Assembly: GCA_042088665.1 (NCBI GenBank)
Contig: JBELMB010000113.1
Coordinates: forward strand, 1-17,334
Length of the DNA stretch: 17,334 bases
Origin: JBELMB01 sp042088665
Lineage (GTDB): Bacteria; Pseudomonadota; Alphaproteobacteria; Rhodobacterales; Rhodobacteraceae
Direction of reading: 5' to 3'
Shown here: one piece after another, positions 14,399 through 17,334 of the stretch
How positions within the stretch are numbered: the first letter of the stretch is position 1
How the letters are laid out: every line of letters starts with the position of its first letter
Notes under the pieces: model-generated
Told to the model about the DNA's origin: nothing
Seen by the model: only the letters and a program-made list of their open reading frames with translations
Databases searched by the model: none
Program-made: the position numbers and the translations under genes

Positions 14399-14682
14399 AA
14401 GTTTACTGTATCCAGCCTGTCTAGCTTCGGCTCGGTGACGGTGGGGCGCGACCTGCGCCAGCCTCTGTCATGGTCACCTTGATGTTGGCTTGCTCACCGT
14501 GGGTACGGCTTGGTCACCGGGTTGTGGCGTGGCCATCGTAATGTTGGCTTGACGTCGGGGGAGCGGTTGCGCCGCTCGACCGCCCGACACGCAACGAATA
14601 TGCATATGGCCTCTGTCAGGGCAAGGGTAAATGGCGGTCTTGCGGCCAAAAAACACGTTAAATTGCCGCATAGAGGCCAGAC
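14399..14682 (-). other. Structured gene-free region, probable leader of the DUF4167 gene
   Basis: These 284 bases between prmC and the DUF4167 gene contain no convincing protein gene. Several structures stand out. A strong compound hairpin has GTCGGG (14554-14559) pairing with CCCGAC (14583-14588) and GAGCGG (14561-14566) with CCGCTC (14572-14577). ATATGCATAT (14598-14607) is a perfect AT-rich palindrome. GGCCTCT (14608-14614) pairs with AGAGGCC (14672-14678) around an inner TGCGGC/GCCGCA pair (14641-14646, 14665-14670). ATGTTGGCTTG is directly repeated (14482-14492, 14541-14551). A weak minus-strand promoter (TTGCCC, 16 bases, CATATT) could start transcription near 14590, giving a leader of about 190 bases. 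No known riboswitch class was recognised. Confidence 0.45.
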
Positions 14683-15525
14683 CTAGCCCCCATTGGACGC
14701 AACGACCACCCGATCTCGCCCGTCGAGGTCCGGGATCACCCGCACGCCGCGGAACCCTGCCTCCTTTACGAGGTTGGAAACAGACATGCCCTGCGCCGCG
14801 CCGATCTCGAACACGAGACGCCCCGCGGGGGCGAGCCAGTGCCGCGCGCCCGACAGGATCGCGCGAAAGGCATCCAGCCCGTCGTTCTCATCCGTCAGCG
14901 CCATGCGTGGTTCGTGTTCCCGCACCTCCGGCGCGAGGAACGGCATTTCGTGCAGGGCGACATAGGGCGGGTTGGACACCAGCAGATCGAATTCCTCGGA
15001 CCGCCCCGAGAGCGCCCCGAACCAACGCCCCTCAAGCAGTTCCGCCCGCGCATCAAGCCCCAGCGCGTTGCGGTTCCAATAGGCCACGTTGAGCGCCGCG
15101 GCGCTCAGATCGGTGCCGATCCCCACCGCGGTGTCGCGCTCTGCCAGCAGCGTCAGGAGGATATTGCCCGACCCCGTCCCAAGGTCCAGCACCGCGGCAA
15201 AGGGTTCGGACAGCGCAACTTCGATCAGGGTCTCCGTTTCCGGACGCGGGTCCAGCACATCCGGCGTCACGAGGAATTCGCGCCCGTAAAAGGCCCGCCG
15301 CCCGACAAGATGGCTGACAGGCACACGGTCGGCCCGGCGTTCGATCAGAGTGAGGTAGATCGCCATCAGATCCGCATCGACCGGCTCTGGCAGGAACAGC
15401 GTCAACCGACCCGGCGGAACCTTCAGCACATGCGCCAACAGTCTGCGCGCATCGCGTCCCGGATCGCCCACCTCGGCCTCGACCAGCCGCGCGGTGGCTT
15501 GCGCCAAAAGCTCAGCACCACGCAT
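14683..15525 (-). CDS. prmC: Peptide chain release factor N5-glutamine methyltransferase
   Basis: A 280-residue SAM-dependent enzyme that methylates the Gln of the GGQ motif in release factors. An N-terminal helical domain (1-80) precedes the Rossmann domain with the SAM loop DLGTGSGN (115-122 approximately) and the catalytic SNPPYV (184-189). The RPETE segment near residue 95, expected just before the SAM domain, is present. Two starts are close: ATG 15525 with AGGTG at 15532-15536, and GTG 15534 which adds three residues but has no binding site at a usable distance; I prefer the ATG. It lies 60 bases after prfA, whose product is its substrate, and both are probably in one transcript with the DUF1499 gene upstream. 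Confidence 0.93.
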   Translation of the reverse strand: MRGAELLAQATARLVEAEVGDPGRDARRLLAHVLKVPPGRLTLFLPEPVDADLMAIYLTLIERRADRVPVSHLVGRRAFYGREFLVTPDVLDPRPETETLIEVALSEPFAAVLDLGTGSGNILLTLLAERDTAVGIGTDLSAAALNVAYWNRNALGLDARAELLEGRWFGALSGRSEEFDLLVSNPPYVALHEMPFLAPEVREHEPRMALTDENDGLDAFRAILSGARHWLAPAGRLVFEIGAAQGMSVSNLVKEAGFRGVRVIPDLDGRDRVVVASNGG

Positions 15526-15585
15526 GGAGGACACCTGTGAAATTTCGGAACTTCCATTTATAATCTGACGCTTGCAGTTCAGACC

Positions 15586-16635
15586 TCATTCGCCCATCTC
15601 CGCCAGAAGCGCCGCCTGATGCTCTGCCGTCAGCGCGTCAATGGTCTCGTCGAGATCACCCGCCATGATCTGCTCCAACCGGTAGAGCGTCAGCCCGATG
15701 CGGTGATCCGTCATGCGCCCTTGCGGGAAATTATAGGTGCGAATGCGCTCGGAGCGGTCTCCGGACCCCACCTGGCTCTTGCGGTCGGCAGAGCGCGCCT
15801 GATCGACCTTGCTGCGCTCAAGATCGTAGAGCCGCGCGCGCAGCACCTGCATGGCGATTTCGCGATTGCGGTGCTGGCTCTTTTCAGAGCTGGTGACGAC
15901 CAGACCCGACGGGAGGTGCGTGATGCGGACCGCGGAATCGGTGGTGTTCACGTGCTGACCGCCAGCACCGGAGGACCGCATGGTGTCAATGCGCAGGTCA
16001 TTCGGATCGATGCGGATATCGACCTCTTCGGCCTCTGGCAACACAGCCACCGTCGCCGCAGAGGTGTGGATCCGCCCGCCCGATTCCGTTTCCGGCACGC
16101 GTTGCACGCGGTGCACACCGGATTCGAACTTCAACCGGGCAAAGACCCCCTCGCCCGCGATCCGCACCACCAGTTCACGCACACCGCCAAGCTCGGAGAG
16201 GTTTTCTTCGACCACTTCCCAGCGCCATCCCTGCGCCTCGGCGTGGCGTTGGTACATGCGCGCCAGATCCCCGGCGAACAGCGCCGCCTCATCCCCGCCA
16301 GTCCCGGGACGGATCTCCAGCATGGCCGGACGCGCATCCGCCGCGTCGCGGGGCAGCAGCGCCAGTTGTACCGCGCGCTCGACCTCGGGCAGGCGCGCGT
16401 TCAGCAGGGGCAGTTCTTCTTCGGCCAGAGCACGCATTTCGGGGTCGTCCATCATGGACTGCGCCTCGTCGATGTCGCTGGTCAATTGTTCCCATTCGGC
16501 AATCTGACGCACCACCGGCGACAGGTCTGCATGCTCCCGGCCAAGCGCGACGATGTCGCCCTCGCCCTGCGCCATGCAGGCCTCGACATATTCGAGGCGT
16601 GCCTTGATCTGTTGCAATCGTTCACTCGGGATCAT
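15586..16635 (-). CDS. prfA: Peptide chain release factor 1
   Basis: A 349-residue class I release factor, the usual RF1 length. The GGQ motif (225-227, in SSGAGGQHVNTTDS) enters the peptidyl-transferase centre. The stop-codon reading site has PET at 181-183 in RVPETESGGRIHTSA, which corresponds to the PxT tripeptide of RF1 (UAA/UAG) and not to SPF of RF2. ATG 16635 is chosen because MIPSERLQQI is a normal RF1 start; a TTG at 16644 would add three residues. No good Shine-Dalgarno is visible, only GGGT close to the start. The ATG overlaps, in ATGA form, the end of an uncharacterised open frame on the same strand. Confidence 0.96.
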   Translation of the reverse strand: MIPSERLQQIKARLEYVEACMAQGEGDIVALGREHADLSPVVRQIAEWEQLTSDIDEAQSMMDDPEMRALAEEELPLLNARLPEVERAVQLALLPRDAADARPAMLEIRPGTGGDEAALFAGDLARMYQRHAEAQGWRWEVVEENLSELGGVRELVVRIAGEGVFARLKFESGVHRVQRVPETESGGRIHTSAATVAVLPEAEEVDIRIDPNDLRIDTMRSSGAGGQHVNTTDSAVRITHLPSGLVVTSSEKSQHRNREIAMQVLRARLYDLERSKVDQARSADRKSQVGSGDRSERIRTYNFPQGRMTDHRIGLTLYRLEQIMAGDLDETIDALTAEHQAALLAEMGE

Positions 16636-16744
16636 GAGACCCAATCGCCCAACCCGCGCACGGCGTCAAGCAAGACCGCACGGGGCAGCGGCACAGCCAC
16701 CAGGGCACCGGCCACCGCGGGATCAAGCCCGAAACGCGTCCCGC

Positions 16745-17152
16745 CTAGTCCGCGCTGGTTGCGAGTGCGCTCAGCCAGCCATCCACCCGGGCTTTGTTCA
16801 CGCCCAGATCGGATGTGCCAAATCGGCTTCGGGCCCAAAGCTCCAGCACGTCGCCATTGGCCTTGACCGTCGTGTAGTCAGGAAATCCCAGCCAAATCGA
16901 CCGGGTGACATAGGTCACCTTGTCCTCATCCGGGCCTCCGGTCAGCACATCGGTGCGCGGGGTCTCGAGGATCACGCGGTGCAACTGGTCAAACGTGACA
17001 TCCGCAACCGGAATGCGCCGACGAACACCCCCGGCGAGATCCTGATCCGCGGTGACCTTTGGATCCACGTGCCAGATCGCCGGGTCAGACGGCGCCAACC
17101 GGATCCATGCCAGACCCGCAACGACCACCAGGCAAAAGAGGAAAAACGCCAT
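16745..17152 (-). CDS. DUF1499 family protein with N-terminal signal anchor
   Basis: A 135-residue protein with a hydrophobic N-terminal segment (about 2-19) and a DUF1499 domain. The recognisable part is the C-terminal ELWARSRFGTSDLGVNKARV (104-123), carrying the SDxGVNxxRV motif of the family, after a mostly beta region (about 48-103). The anchor places it in the inner membrane facing the periplasm or secreted; a lipobox cysteine is not clear (Cys7 lies too early). No biochemical function is known. ATG 17152 has GGAG at 17160-17163; a TTG six bases further upstream is the less likely alternative. It is followed 109 bases later by prfA on the same strand, so it may share that transcript. Confidence 0.82.
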   Translation of the reverse strand: MAFFLFCLVVVAGLAWIRLAPSDPAIWHVDPKVTADQDLAGGVRRRIPVADVTFDQLHRVILETPRTDVLTGGPDEDKVTYVTRSIWLGFPDYTTVKANGDVLELWARSRFGTSDLGVNKARVDGWLSALATSAD

Positions 17153-17334
17153 GCGCAAACTCCGGACTCCTCGTGTTCATCCTGATTGCGCGTGTGCACT
17201 GCACCGCGCGATTCTGAAAGCGCGAAAGGAACACTTGGTGAAGGGTTGCGCATCTCCTTCACGCGGAGGTCACTGGTCAGTCACGGCTTCGTCTTGTTCG
17301 CACGGCTTGCAGGCAGCACCTTGCCACAGACACA
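17153..17334. other. Right-edge region upstream of the DUF1499 gene
   Basis: These 182 bases hold the probable promoter of the DUF1499 gene and perhaps the end of a neighbouring gene cut by the window edge. An inverted repeat GTGAAGG (17238-17244) and CCTTCAC (17256-17262) with an eleven-base loop is present. Minus-strand frames entering from the right edge stop at or before 17270 after about 17-21 codons, but nothing in them is recognisable, so I do not call a partial gene. No clear -35/-10 pair was found. Confidence 0.3.

Noticed and set aside
15619..16866. A 415-codon plus-strand open frame across prfA
   Set aside because: It lies antisense to a plainly conserved prfA and has no recognisable domain or start signal.
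17270..17334. C-terminal end of a minus-strand gene entering from the right edge
   Set aside because: Two minus-strand frames stay open for about 17-21 codons, but neither has a recognisable sequence and nothing distinguishes one from the other.
1..17334. Mobile elements, defence islands, tRNA or rRNA genes
   Set aside because: No transposase, integrase, terminal inverted repeats with target duplications, tRNA-like cloverleaf or rRNA segment was seen; nearly all the window is covered by conserved chromosomal genes.

Overview
The window is a GC-rich stretch of bacterial chromosome that most resembles an alphaproteobacterium of the Rhodobacterales (Roseobacter/Rhodobacter type). This rests on recognisable family architecture: a DUF4167 protein, a short HolC, a transmembrane clan AA protease, the prfA-prmC pair, and an lptF-lptG-lptD-surA-pdxA-rsmA cluster. 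No database search was run, so the taxonomic call is inference.

Left part (1-3425). A class I glutamine amidotransferase-like gene (peptidase C26/PuuD type) runs off the left edge on the minus strand. It is divergent from a chloramphenicol-acetyltransferase-like gene (480-1109). Next come a small J-domain protein with a low-complexity tail, a hairpin that looks like its terminator, a MarC-family membrane protein, and a membrane-anchored retropepsin-like aspartic protease.

Central part (3438-13192). On the minus strand pepA (leucyl aminopeptidase) and holC (DNA polymerase III chi) are separated by one base. Divergent from them is a tight plus-strand cluster: lptF, lptG, lptD, surA, pdxA, rsmA (ksgA). 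The junctions lptF/lptG, lptG/lptD and surA/pdxA are ATGA overlaps, lptD/surA overlap by 13 bases, and pdxA/rsmA are 19 bases apart. It encodes two subunits of the inner-membrane LPS exporter, the outer-membrane LPS translocon, a periplasmic chaperone for outer-membrane proteins, one step of pyridoxal phosphate synthesis and the 16S rRNA dimethyltransferase. In E. coli the pepA-holC/lptFG pair and the lptD-surA-pdxA-rsmA run are separate loci; here they are joined.

Right part (13400-17334), all minus strand: a DUF1499 lipid-anchored or membrane-anchored small protein, prfA (release factor 1), prmC (the methyltransferase that modifies release factors), a 284-base gene-free stretch rich in inverted and direct repeats, then a DUF4167 protein with two tracts of 12-base tandem repeats and a clear intrinsic terminator behind it.

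Most of the window is conserved housekeeping sequence. I did not find a defence system, CRISPR array, prophage, insertion sequence, tRNA or rRNA. The least explained pieces are the structured leader before the DUF4167 gene (14399-14682), the tandem repeat and palindrome between pepA and lptF, the LptD cysteine layout, and the acetyltransferase/amidotransferase pair at the left end.
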